Source: Methanobacteriota archaeon (GTDB taxonomy: Archaea; Hydrothermarchaeota; Hydrothermarchaeia; Hydrothermarchaeales; SZUA-236). Taken from it: a stretch of DNA of 7,387 nt. A program made the position numbers and the translations under genes. Positions 1-5,525 of this stretch are shown here, piece by piece. The stretch is taken from assembly GCA_003695745.1 (NCBI GenBank), contig RFHW01000002.1, positions 1 to 7,387 of the forward strand, in the 5' to 3' direction. Within the stretch, counting starts at the first letter, position 1. Every line of letters begins with the position of its first letter. The notes beneath the pieces are model-generated. The model did not search any database. It had not been told where the DNA came from and worked only from the letters and a program-made list of their open reading frames with translations.

Positions 1-1070
1 GGATAACCGCCTGCTGCTGCCGCGTCAGGGTTCGGCCTCGCTATCATGTCCGCCTTATAGAGATTGTTCTCAATGAAATAGCGGATCATGCCCAGCCCGA
101 AGGCAGGGTCTGTGCCTGTCTTGATAGGTATCCATTCGGCGTGGCCTGTGCCCGCTGCCTTGCAGAGCCTCGGACCCAGATAGACGAACTTGGTGCCCGG
201 CCTCCTCTTGAACCATTTGGATGCATACCTAGCCTGGGTCTGCGCCGGGAAGCTCGCATCATATATGTTCGAGCCTGCGAAGATGGCGTAGGTGGCGTTC
301 TTCATGTCAGGCGCCGCGAAGGTCCCGTTCATGTACACCATGTAATGGACCATCGAGCCTTCGCAGATCGTCCAGTGCGTCCCCTTGTTGATGGTCCCAT
401 AGTTCTTGTGCAGCACGTTTGTGACAACACCTTGCTCGTTCCTGCCTCTTTCCCAGCGGTACTGGTTCTTCTTCGGGCCGTAGCCGCTTGGAGGAGCCTC
501 ATCCATGTAGTCCGAGTCCTCAGGTCCGATAGGCGCATCACTCCTTATCGCTGCAAGACCGTCCACATGGCCCTCTCCAAAGAGATTGCCGCCGTTTACA
601 ATCTCGTCATAGGCCTGCTCCCAGGTAATCCTCTTCCACCGCCTTGAGCCGCGGGGGCCTGCCCTCTTCACAGGATGCAGAAGCCTCCTCGGGTTATACA
701 GCGTGTAGATGCCAGAGGCACCCTTGGGGCAGAGCGCTCCGCGCTCCTGCTCAAAGTCTATGTCGCCTGGTTTTGCCTCGGTTCCCTTTGGTATCACGTA
801 GTCGTGGGAGTTGTGGTGGTATGGGTTGCCCTCAATCTTGATGAGCTCCCCGTCCTTCACCTTGCCGATGATGCCGCACCCGCCGTGGCACTGGAGACAG
901 ACGCTGGGTATCCACTTATGGCCCAGATTGCTGTCCGGCATGACACCGCTGTGTCCCTGCGGCGCATCGGGGTATTCGATCTTGGCGCTAGCAAGCCTTG
1001 GAGCAATAGCCGCTGCCGCGCCAGTCGCTGCAGCTAGCTTCAGGAAGCTGCGCCTCTTCATACGCAACAT
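1..1070 (-). CDS. Tat-exported molybdopterin oxidoreductase, TtrA/SrrA-type catalytic subunit (3' end cut by window)
   Basis: DMSO-reductase superfamily enzyme expected to reduce an inorganic oxyanion (tetrathionate, selenate or similar) outside the membrane with a bis-MGD molybdenum centre. I translated this edge-open frame by hand: 356 codons are visible, about a third of the roughly 1000 aa usual for TtrA. A twin-arginine signal (KRRSFLK, residues 5-11) precedes an Ala-rich hydrophobic stretch ending near 29. The [4Fe-4S] ligands are C58, C61, C65 and C114 (CLQCHGGC, then CPKG), followed by RLLHPVKR (129-136). GGNLFGEGHVDGL (160-172) is the stretch I remember as typical of TtrA. C236 (HWTICEGS) is the likely Mo ligand. 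WIPIKTGTDPA (313-323) is a standard MGD-domain motif. Start 1070 has AGGAGGT ten bases upstream; M4 at 1061 is less well placed. The subfamily is fairly sure, the substrate is not. Fe-S and membrane subunits would lie beyond the left edge. Confidence 0.85.
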   Translation of the reverse strand, partial: MLRMKRRSFLKLAAATGAAAAIAPRLASAKIEYPDAPQGHSGVMPDSNLGHKWIPSVCLQCHGGCGIIGKVKDGELIKIEGNPYHHNSHDYVIPKGTEAKPGDIDFEQERGALCPKGASGIYTLYNPRRLLHPVKRAGPRGSRRWKRITWEQAYDEIVNGGNLFGEGHVDGLAAIRSDAPIGPEDSDYMDEAPPSGYGPKKNQYRWERGRNEQGVVTNVLHKNYGTINKGTHWTICEGSMVHYMVYMNGTFAAPDMKNATYAIFAGSNIYDASFPAQTQARYASKWFKRRPGTKFVYLGPRLCKAAGTGHAEWIPIKTGTDPAFGLGMIRYFIENNLYKADMIARPNPDAAAAGGY

Positions 1071-1080
1071 GACCTCTCTC

Positions 1081-1087
1081 ACCTCCT
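1081..1087 (-). promoter_or_regulatory. Strong Shine-Dalgarno of the molybdoenzyme gene
   Basis: On the minus strand AGGAGGT, continuing as GAGAG, ends ten bases before the ATG at 1070. It favours that start over the ATG at 1061, which would be 19 bases away. It is the best ribosome-binding site in the window. Confidence 0.75.
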
Positions 1088-1117
1088 AGTTTTTTGGGTC
1101 TGTTGTCTTTATATCTT

Positions 1118-1135
1118 CACCAAGGTTTTCCTTGG
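1118..1135 (-). repeat. Inverted repeat at the predicted transcription start of the molybdoenzyme gene
   Basis: CCAAGG (1120-1125), TTTT, CCTTGG (1130-1135) is a perfect 6-bp stem with a 4-base loop. Flanking CACC and GGTG could extend it if two G are bulged. It lies about 25-45 bases downstream of the TATA-like box, at the expected transcription start or the first bases of the leader. It could be an operator or an mRNA hairpin. Confidence 0.4.
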
Positions 1136-1159
1136 GGTGGAAGATAATGACAAATCACC

Positions 1160-1178
1160 ATATATATAGTTTTCCCGT
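1160..1178 (-). promoter_or_regulatory. Archaeal-type promoter (BRE/TATA) of the molybdoenzyme gene
   Basis: The minus strand reads CGGGAAAAC then TATATATAT: a purine-rich BRE-like element directly upstream of a TATA box centred near 1164. Transcription would begin near 1139, giving a leader of about 70 bases that includes the inverted repeat and the Shine-Dalgarno. Two ATTGA direct repeats (1182-1186, 1192-1196), ten bases apart, lie just upstream and could bind an activator. The box is convincing; the start point is inferred from usual archaeal spacing. Confidence 0.6.
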
Positions 1179-1201
1179 TCCATTGAATTTAATTGATACC
1201 C

Positions 1202-1221
1202 TCCGGCCCGGAAAAAGGGGG
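1202..1221 (-). terminator. Weak candidate terminator after the 326-aa protein gene
   Basis: Just past the stop at 1231 the minus strand holds a C-run followed by five T (1216-1212), then an 11-base perfect inverted repeat, TCCGGGCCGGA (1212-1202). Archaeal termination needs mainly a U-tract; five is short. The repeat's single-base centre is too tight for an RNA loop, so it may be meaningless. Read-through into the molybdoenzyme gene is possible. Confidence 0.25.
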
Positions 1222-1230
1222 GAAGGTCTG

Positions 1231-2211
1231 TCAGGAGGATGCCAGAAGCTCCTCCTTGAAGGGCTCGAGGAAGACCTCCTTTAGATAGGCCTCGTAGCCG
1301 TCGCGGTCATAGACCCTGAAGGGACGGTCCTCCACAAAGCTGATGGTGCGCTCCCCTATGATCTCCTCCCTGAGCTTCCTGATCTCCTCGTCCTCCTCCT
1401 CATCCTCCTCTTCAAGGCTCTCCTCTGTGATGGGCTCGGCCAGATACCGGGATGTGATGCCCAGCTCCGCCATCTCGTTCACAAGCTCCATGAGCTGCTC
1501 CTCGGTCCAGCCGTGGCGCTCGATGCGCTCCAACAGCTCGAAGCGCGTGGAGAAGCCCCTTCTGTCCGCGAAGTCGATGAGCGTCTGATAGAGCCCGTAG
1601 TTGTTCACACCCTCGCCTATGTCCACGAGATACTGCTCCACGAACTCGCCGAACTCAGGCGCAAGGATCGTGATATGGCCGTCAAAGGTCTTCACAGCCA
1701 CGTCAAGGGAGATCAGGCCCTTGCGCACCCTCTCGGCAAGGTTGAGGATGTCTGCGGACTCAAGGACCTTGGTCACAATGTACTTGAAGCTGTGCATGGG
1801 CACCCTTGAGGAGTAGTGGCCTGTGTCAGTCCTCTCAAAGGCGTAGCGGAACCAGTATGTGAGCAGCTTCGGCGGTATCCTGTCAAGGAACCTCCTGAGC
1901 TCCTCCCCGGTCTCGTCGATCACCTTGCGCATGATATCATGGCCCACGAGATTCCCCTTCTCGGTGCAGCGATAGCCGAAGTCCCAGACACCGGTGTGCT
2001 CCACCGTGTATATCATGCCCATGTCAAGGAGCCGTGCCACCTCGTTCTCGAAGATGGTGTCCACATCGCCGTGGGGGATGCCGATGGTCCCCTCCTTCTC
2101 CTGCCCGATGTAGATGATCCGGAGCGCATCCAGTATCTTGTCCCTCTCCTTCCCGAGAAGGTCCTCACCCTCAAGCTCCTTTACAAAGGCATCCAGATGC
2201 TCGTACGCCAT
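1231..2211 (-). CDS. Unrecognised 326-aa protein with winged-helix-like N-terminus and acidic linker
   Basis: I do not recognise a named family. Residues about 20-90 read like a winged helix: a helix-rich region (KILDALRIIYIG, then IFENEVARLLDMGMI, 53-67) followed by a hairpin-like wing with TEKG (83-86). Residues 95-250 are mostly amphipathic helices, including a second possible helix-turn-helix around 205-255. An acidic, low-complexity linker (EEEDEEEDEE, 267-276) joins a C-terminal segment of about 50 residues (FVEDRPFRVYDRDGYEAY). There is no signal peptide, membrane segment or cysteine cluster, so it is cytosolic. AGGAG (2227-2223) lies 11 bases before the start at 2211, and the gene has its own TATA-like box. 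Position upstream of, and on the same strand as, the molybdoenzyme suggests a regulator of that system, but that is context only. Confidence 0.8.
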   Translation of the reverse strand: MAYEHLDAFVKELEGEDLLGKERDKILDALRIIYIGQEKEGTIGIPHGDVDTIFENEVARLLDMGMIYTVEHTGVWDFGYRCTEKGNLVGHDIMRKVIDETGEELRRFLDRIPPKLLTYWFRYAFERTDTGHYSSRVPMHSFKYIVTKVLESADILNLAERVRKGLISLDVAVKTFDGHITILAPEFGEFVEQYLVDIGEGVNNYGLYQTLIDFADRRGFSTRFELLERIERHGWTEEQLMELVNEMAELGITSRYLAEPITEESLEEEDEEEDEEIRKLREEIIGERTISFVEDRPFRVYDRDGYEAYLKEVFLEPFKEELLASS

Positions 2212-2275
2212 ATCCTGACACGCTCCTGATATATCTCCTCTCTTCCTCGAAAGAGAACCTTACAGGGGGTCGTCC

Positions 2276-2291
2276 TATATTAATTTTGTCC
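2276..2291 (-). promoter_or_regulatory. TATA-like promoter of the 326-aa protein gene
   Basis: The minus strand reads GGACAAAATTAATATA, a BRE-like purine stretch running into an AT-only box centred near 2280. The predicted start near 2255 gives a leader of about 44 bases. It faces away from the plus-strand promoter at 2334-2350. Confidence 0.45.
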
Positions 2292-2305
2292 TTTCCCTTT
2301 GCCCT

Positions 2306-2327
2306 GCAGGCCCGTTTATGCGCCTGC
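2306..2327. repeat. Inverted repeat GCAGGC-N10-GCCTGC between divergent promoters
   Basis: Arms GCAGGC (2306-2311) and GCCTGC (2322-2327) match perfectly across ten bases. The element lies about 20 bases from the minus-strand TATA-like box and 15 from the plus-strand one. Its shape and position suit a dimeric regulator controlling both genes. I did not see the same arms at the other promoters in the window. Confidence 0.35.
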
Positions 2328-2333
2328 CAAACT

Positions 2334-2350
2334 TCAAAAGGCTTAAATAA
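2334..2350 (+). promoter_or_regulatory. BRE/TATA promoter of the HNH-like gene
   Basis: TTCAAAAGGC (2333-2342) precedes TTAAATAA (2343-2350), a good archaeal BRE/TATA arrangement with predicted start near 2373. A second box, TGTATATAG (2359-2367), could serve instead and would start transcription near 2388. Confidence 0.5.
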
Positions 2351-2392
2351 TCCTTCCTGTATATAGGGCTCTCTGATTCTCAGGTAGGAGAG

Positions 2393-2419
2393 ATGGAAAA
2401 GAGCCATGCAGGAGGATGA
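2393..2419 (+). other. Possible 8-codon upstream ORF (MEKSHAGG) in the HNH-like leader
   Basis: An ATG at 2393 opens eight codons ending in TGA at 2417-2419, in the same frame as the HNH-like gene and one codon before its ATG at 2423. AGGAG (2386-2390) precedes it by only two bases, too close for a good site. Its last codons overlap the real gene's Shine-Dalgarno. It may be chance. Confidence 0.15.
2411..2415 (+). promoter_or_regulatory. Shine-Dalgarno of the HNH-like gene
   Basis: GGAGG lies seven bases before ATG 2423, which decides that start over the ATG at 2416 in a different frame. Confidence 0.6.
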
Positions 2420-2422
2420 GAT

Positions 2423-2695
2423 ATGAACGAGGCGAACATTGGAGAGGTGCCGAAGAGGAACATCCTGTCCAGCGCCTGCTACAAGTGCGAGGCCTGCGGC
2501 GCCGTCCTCGGATTTGGCAAGGAGGACAAAAAACCCCATTTTCACTATCTCGTCCATCCCATGCAGGGCGGCGACCAGAGCCACAGCAACATCACCGTCC
2601 TCTGCCCTGAGGACAGCGCCCGCTTCCATGAGCTGGACAGGGATGAGCTCAAAAGAAAGGTCGAGAACAGGGAGAATGAATACGACCTGAGCTAG
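2423..2695 (+). CDS. Small degenerate HNH-like zinc-binding protein (90 aa)
   Basis: The spacing of conserved residues follows an HNH nuclease core: C22-x2-C25, H41, P46, G49-G50, N56, C61 and H69. The pattern is incomplete. The usual His-His pair is H41-Y42, and the second CxxC is C61-P-E-D64, so its last ligand is missing and the His that normally follows is S65. C19 could supply a fourth zinc ligand (CYKCEAC, 19-25). I infer a cytosolic zinc protein whose nuclease activity is doubtful. The C-terminus (72-90) is charged and probably helical. It has its own promoter, a good Shine-Dalgarno, and third-position GC like its neighbours, so it is a real gene. It is the only plus-strand gene here and converges on the rhodanese gene with a 4-base overlap. 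An unrelated zinc ribbon is the main alternative. Confidence 0.75.
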   Translation: MNEANIGEVPKRNILSSACYKCEACGAVLGFGKEDKKPHFHYLVHPMQGGDQSHSNITVLCPEDSARFHELDRDELKRKVENRENEYDLS

Positions 2696-4380
2696 GAGAG
2701 AGGGGTGAGCTCCAGGGTCACGCCCTCGCCCTCCTTCCAGGACTTCACCACTATCTGATAGTTGTCAAGGGCGTCTGTGCTCCCCCTGATGGTGTTCGAT
2801 ATGTCCGGATTGGAGGCGAGCTGGTTGACCTCGTATTCCCTGAACCCCTCATAGACTCCTCTGCCGCCCTCGTCATGGTAGATGGTGAAGTCCCAGAAAT
2901 AGAGGCCGAGGCAGCCGTTGATGTCGTTTGTGAGATAGATGTAGGCGTCGCCTATCTTGACGGCGTTGTAGAGGCTGATGTGCACCTCAAGGGGGGCCGT
3001 GGGAGCAGGATACACCGCCTCAGGCTCCACAGGGAGGTAGCTCACCGCCGGACCTGCCGGGGGAGGGGTTGTGGTGGCCTGGGCCGTTGGCGCAGGCGTC
3101 CATGTGGGCGCCGCTGTGGCCGTGGGGGCCGGCGTCTCAGTGGCCGGGAGCCCGGTCTCAAGGGGCATGCCCTCGCCTCTCCACTCCTCGAGGGAGCCGT
3201 CGTAGAGCCGCACCCGCGGGTAGCCGAGAAGCTCCTTGAGCTCGTACCAGATGACGGAGGCGCGATGGCCGGTGTGGCAGTAGGTGATGACCTCCCTGTC
3301 CGGTGTCACGCCGTGGGAACTGTAGAGGTCTCTCAGCTCCTCAACAGCCTTGAAGGTGCCGTCGGGGTTCAGGGTGTGCTCTGGCGCTATGAAGACCGCT
3401 CCCGGTATATGGCCCTCGTTGAGATATTCCTCGCTCGTGGTGGCATCGACTATCACCGTGTCAGGTCTGCCGATGGCCGCCTCCACCTGCTCCAGCGTGG
3501 CGATGAGGCTGTCTTCAGGCCCGCTGGCTGTGTATTGGGATGGCTCCGGTTGAGAGGGGGCCTCAGCGCTCAGCTCTCCGCCTGCCTCCTCCCAGCTCTT
3601 GAGGCCGCCGTCGAGGATGGCCGCCTTCTCATGGCCGTAGTAGCGGAGTATCCAGAGCATCCGGGTAGCATACTTGTGGTCAGGCTGGTCGTCATAGACC
3701 ACCACAGGGTCATCGGCAGAGATTCCCAGGCCTGACATGAGCGCCTCGAAATCATCCTTGCCGAGCACCAGATGGGGATAGGCGCCATCGGGGTCGAAGA
3801 GTTCCTCAAGGGCGTCTATATGCAGGGCGCCGGGGATGTGCCCCTCGTCGTAGCTGCTCCTGCTTCCAAGGTATATCACCTTATAAGCGCCCCGTTTCTC
3901 CATGAGCTCGGCCGCAGATATGAGCGGGGCCACATCAGGGCTCTCCTGCCCCGGATAGGCCAGCTCGCCGCCAAGGGCCTTCCAGGCCCTGATGCCATCT
4001 GTAATATCCACGATGTTGGTGTAGCCCATGCCCAGAAGGGTGTCCGACGCCTTATGGGACCTGACCCCTGCCTCGCAGTACACCACGATCCGTGTGTCCT
4101 TTGACAGGTTCAGCTCATCTATGCGCTCACCTATCTCTGTATATGGTATGTGATAGGCGCCGGGTATATAGCCGGAGGCGTACTCCTCTTCGGTCCTCAC
4201 ATCGATGAGCACATAATCCCCTCCTCCATAGATACTGTTCATGAACTCCGAGGCGGTGATCTCAGCGGCCTTCGGGGCATCCGGGGCCCCTGCCCTGTTC
4301 ACATCCGTTCCCAGACATGCCGCTGACAGGAGCAGGAGCGACACCAGCAGCAGGATCTTAGATCTGTTCATGATATACAT
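2692..4380 (-). CDS. Lipoprotein with three rhodanese domains and an unknown C-terminal domain
   Basis: Predicted extracytoplasmic sulfurtransferase, moving sulfane sulfur from thiosulfate or mercaptopyruvate to a thiol acceptor. The N-terminus is a lipoprotein signal with probable lipobox SAAC (lipidated C22). Rhodanese 1 (about 40-140) has active loop CEAGVRS (C102) and the DGIRAWKALGGEL ending. Rhodanese 2 (about 152-270) has D230 in place of Cys (YDDQPDHKYATRM), so it is inactive. Rhodanese 3 (about 290-410) has CHTGHRA (C368). Domains 2 and 3 together match a classic two-domain TST/SseA enzyme; domain 1 is extra. A Pro/Thr/Ala linker (412-445) leads to about 100 residues (446-562) that I cannot assign, β-rich with aromatic YLTNDINGCLGLYFWDF. 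The start at 4380 has no good Shine-Dalgarno; M4 at 4371 is equally possible and the message may be leaderless. The stop shares CTAG with the convergent HNH-like gene. Confidence 0.88.
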   Translation of the reverse strand: MYIMNRSKILLLVSLLLLSAACLGTDVNRAGAPDAPKAAEITASEFMNSIYGGGDYVLIDVRTEEEYASGYIPGAYHIPYTEIGERIDELNLSKDTRIVVYCEAGVRSHKASDTLLGMGYTNIVDITDGIRAWKALGGELAYPGQESPDVAPLISAAELMEKRGAYKVIYLGSRSSYDEGHIPGALHIDALEELFDPDGAYPHLVLGKDDFEALMSGLGISADDPVVVYDDQPDHKYATRMLWILRYYGHEKAAILDGGLKSWEEAGGELSAEAPSQPEPSQYTASGPEDSLIATLEQVEAAIGRPDTVIVDATTSEEYLNEGHIPGAVFIAPEHTLNPDGTFKAVEELRDLYSSHGVTPDREVITYCHTGHRASVIWYELKELLGYPRVRLYDGSLEEWRGEGMPLETGLPATETPAPTATAAPTWTPAPTAQATTTPPPAGPAVSYLPVEPEAVYPAPTAPLEVHISLYNAVKIGDAYIYLTNDINGCLGLYFWDFTIYHDEGGRGVYEGFREYEVNQLASNPDISNTIRGSTDALDNYQIVVKSWKEGEGVTLELTPLS

Positions 4381-4393
4381 CTAAACCCCGTCA

Positions 4394-4412
4394 GATTTAA
4401 CCTTTGTAAAGG
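4394..4412 (-). promoter_or_regulatory. TATA-like box and overlapping palindrome upstream of the rhodanese gene
   Basis: GGTTAAATC (4402-4394, minus) fits a TATA box and would start transcription near 4373, at or inside the first codons, which suggests a leaderless message. Directly upstream CCTTT/AAAGG arms around a 2-base centre (4401-4412) form a small palindrome over the BRE position, a possible repressor site. Confidence 0.4.
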
Positions 4413-4419
4413 ATTTCCC

Positions 4420-4426
4420 AAAAAAA
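4420..4426 (-). terminator. U-tract terminator after the glycosyltransferase gene
   Basis: Seven consecutive T on the minus strand begin about 12 bases past the stop at 4438. There is no clear hairpin, which archaeal termination does not need. It separates the glycosyltransferase operon from the rhodanese gene. Confidence 0.5.
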
Positions 4427-4437
4427 TCAGCGGCTGG

Positions 4438-5523
4438 TCATCCATAGAGCTTCAGTGTCTCCTCAGCTATCCTCTTCCATGAATACCTGCTCTTGGAGAG
4501 CTCAAGGCAGCGGGCGCTCATCCTCTCAAGCCTTTCCCGGTCCTGCAGAAGCCCTGTTATGGCACGGGCAAGGGCCTCAGTATCCCCCGGTGGAACGGTG
4601 CATCCGCTCCTTCCCTCCTCCACGAGCCCGGACACACCGTGATTGGTGGCCACAACAGGTCTGCCGAAGGTGTAGGCGAGCTGGACCATGGGCCCGCGGA
4701 TCGCCCTGCGGTAGGGGAGGGCCACCACATCGGCTGCCATGAAGATCCCCTCGGCATCCTCCATAGGTATGTATCCAAATCTCTTTATCACCGCATCCTC
4801 TATCCCAAGCTCCTGTATCAGGGCCATGTATCGCTCCCTGTCTCTCCCGGGGTCGCCTGCAACTATGAGCCTGCTCTCCGGAAGCTCTAGCCTCACATCC
4901 CTGAAGGCCCTTAACAGGTCTTCAAGGCCCTTTTGCCTGCTCATATATCCGAAGAAAAGCACCACAGGGCTCTCAGGCGGGATGCCGAGCCTTTTACGCC
5001 CCTCTTCTCTGGACACCCTGCCATGCTTGTAGAGCTCATAGCTCCCCTCTGGTATGACCTGTATCCTCTCAGGGTCCACATTGAAGAGGTCGAGTATGGA
5101 TTCCCTGTCATAGTCTGAGTGCACGATCAGCTGGTCCACCGCCCTGTATAGCCATCCATAGATGGGCAGATGATAGAACCTCCTCCTGTGCGGCAGGACA
5201 TGGTGTGGCGTGTAGACGAGCTTCAAACCTTTAAAACGACGGAGCAGCCTCACAAGGGGGTAATCGCTCTTTCGCAGACCCTGAAAATGCACTGCCCCTG
5301 GACGCTCCCTTCGCACATGCTCTATGATAGGGATGTAGTGAAGAGGAAGCCTGCGGCTGTAGACCCTTTCTATCTGGAACGCAGGGCTCTTCCCAGCGAG
5401 CTCATAGTCCTTGCCGGTCATGAGGGTCACCTCATGGCCAAGGGCCTGAAGCGCATCGCATAGGCTGAAGGTGTAGTGGGAGAGCTTTCCGGCGCCTGAT
5501 GGCTCACAGATGAGTATCTTCAT
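4438..5523 (-). CDS. Family 4 glycosyltransferase (GT-B fold)
   Basis: Probable retaining glycosyltransferase moving a sugar from a nucleotide-sugar to a glycan, lipid or S-layer acceptor; cytosolic or membrane-associated. The N-terminal Rossmann half begins MKILICEPSGAGKLSHYTFS (1-20) with an acceptor-side H/F-rich stretch (HFQGLRKSD, 79-87; YTPHHVLPH, 104-112). The C-terminal donor half carries FGYMSRQKGLEDLLRAF (191-207), whose R196 and K198 normally contact the diphosphate, and FGRPVVATNHGVSGLVEEG (286-304). The usual E-x7-E pair is replaced by R273 and Q281, as in relatives with an LPYR...LAYxFGxPVVAT pattern. 361 aa is normal length. I chose 5523 because GAGGAG lies nine bases upstream. 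The ATG at 5529 overlaps the upstream stop as ATGA but its spacing is too short; 5550 has no site. It follows the radical SAM gene by two bases, so translation is coupled. Sugar and acceptor are unknown. Confidence 0.88.
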   Translation of the reverse strand: MKILICEPSGAGKLSHYTFSLCDALQALGHEVTLMTGKDYELAGKSPAFQIERVYSRRLPLHYIPIIEHVRRERPGAVHFQGLRKSDYPLVRLLRRFKGLKLVYTPHHVLPHRRRFYHLPIYGWLYRAVDQLIVHSDYDRESILDLFNVDPERIQVIPEGSYELYKHGRVSREEGRKRLGIPPESPVVLFFGYMSRQKGLEDLLRAFRDVRLELPESRLIVAGDPGRDRERYMALIQELGIEDAVIKRFGYIPMEDAEGIFMAADVVALPYRRAIRGPMVQLAYTFGRPVVATNHGVSGLVEEGRSGCTVPPGDTEALARAITGLLQDRERLERMSARCLELSKSRYSWKRIAEETLKLYG

Positions 5524-5525
5524 CG

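Noticed and set aside
141..1037. Several plus-strand ORFs, including 168-aa and 120-aa frames
   Set aside because: They are antisense shadows of the molybdoenzyme frame, which carries the Tat, Fe-S and MGD motifs; their translations have no recognisable motif.
1381..1425. TCCTCC-rich run that looks like a microsatellite
   Set aside because: It is in frame and encodes the acidic Glu/Asp linker of the 326-aa protein; low-complexity coding explains it.
1816..2229. Plus-strand 137-aa ORF
   Set aside because: It lies antisense to the 326-aa protein gene, has no Shine-Dalgarno or motif, and its composition is that of a mirror frame.
2304..2311. CCTGCAGG palindrome
   Set aside because: An isolated 8-bp palindrome is expected by chance. 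The wider GCAGGC-N10-GCCTGC repeat overlapping it is the better-placed element.
2416..2610. Plus-strand 64-aa ORF starting at ATG 2416
   Set aside because: It is out of frame with the HNH-like gene, its start lies right against the Shine-Dalgarno, and it has no motif.
2171..2629. Minus-strand 152-aa ORF across the divergent promoter region
   Set aside because: It covers both promoters and the HNH-like gene in antisense. The plus frame has the conserved Cys/His pattern and Shine-Dalgarno.
3040..3150. Repetitive GC-rich stretch resembling tandem repeats
   Set aside because: It encodes the Pro/Thr/Ala linker of the lipoprotein; the units are irregular and in frame.
2875..3735. Plus-strand 286-aa ORF
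   Set aside because: It is antisense to the rhodanese gene; its Gly/Arg-rich stretch is only the complement of the Pro/Thr/Ala linker.
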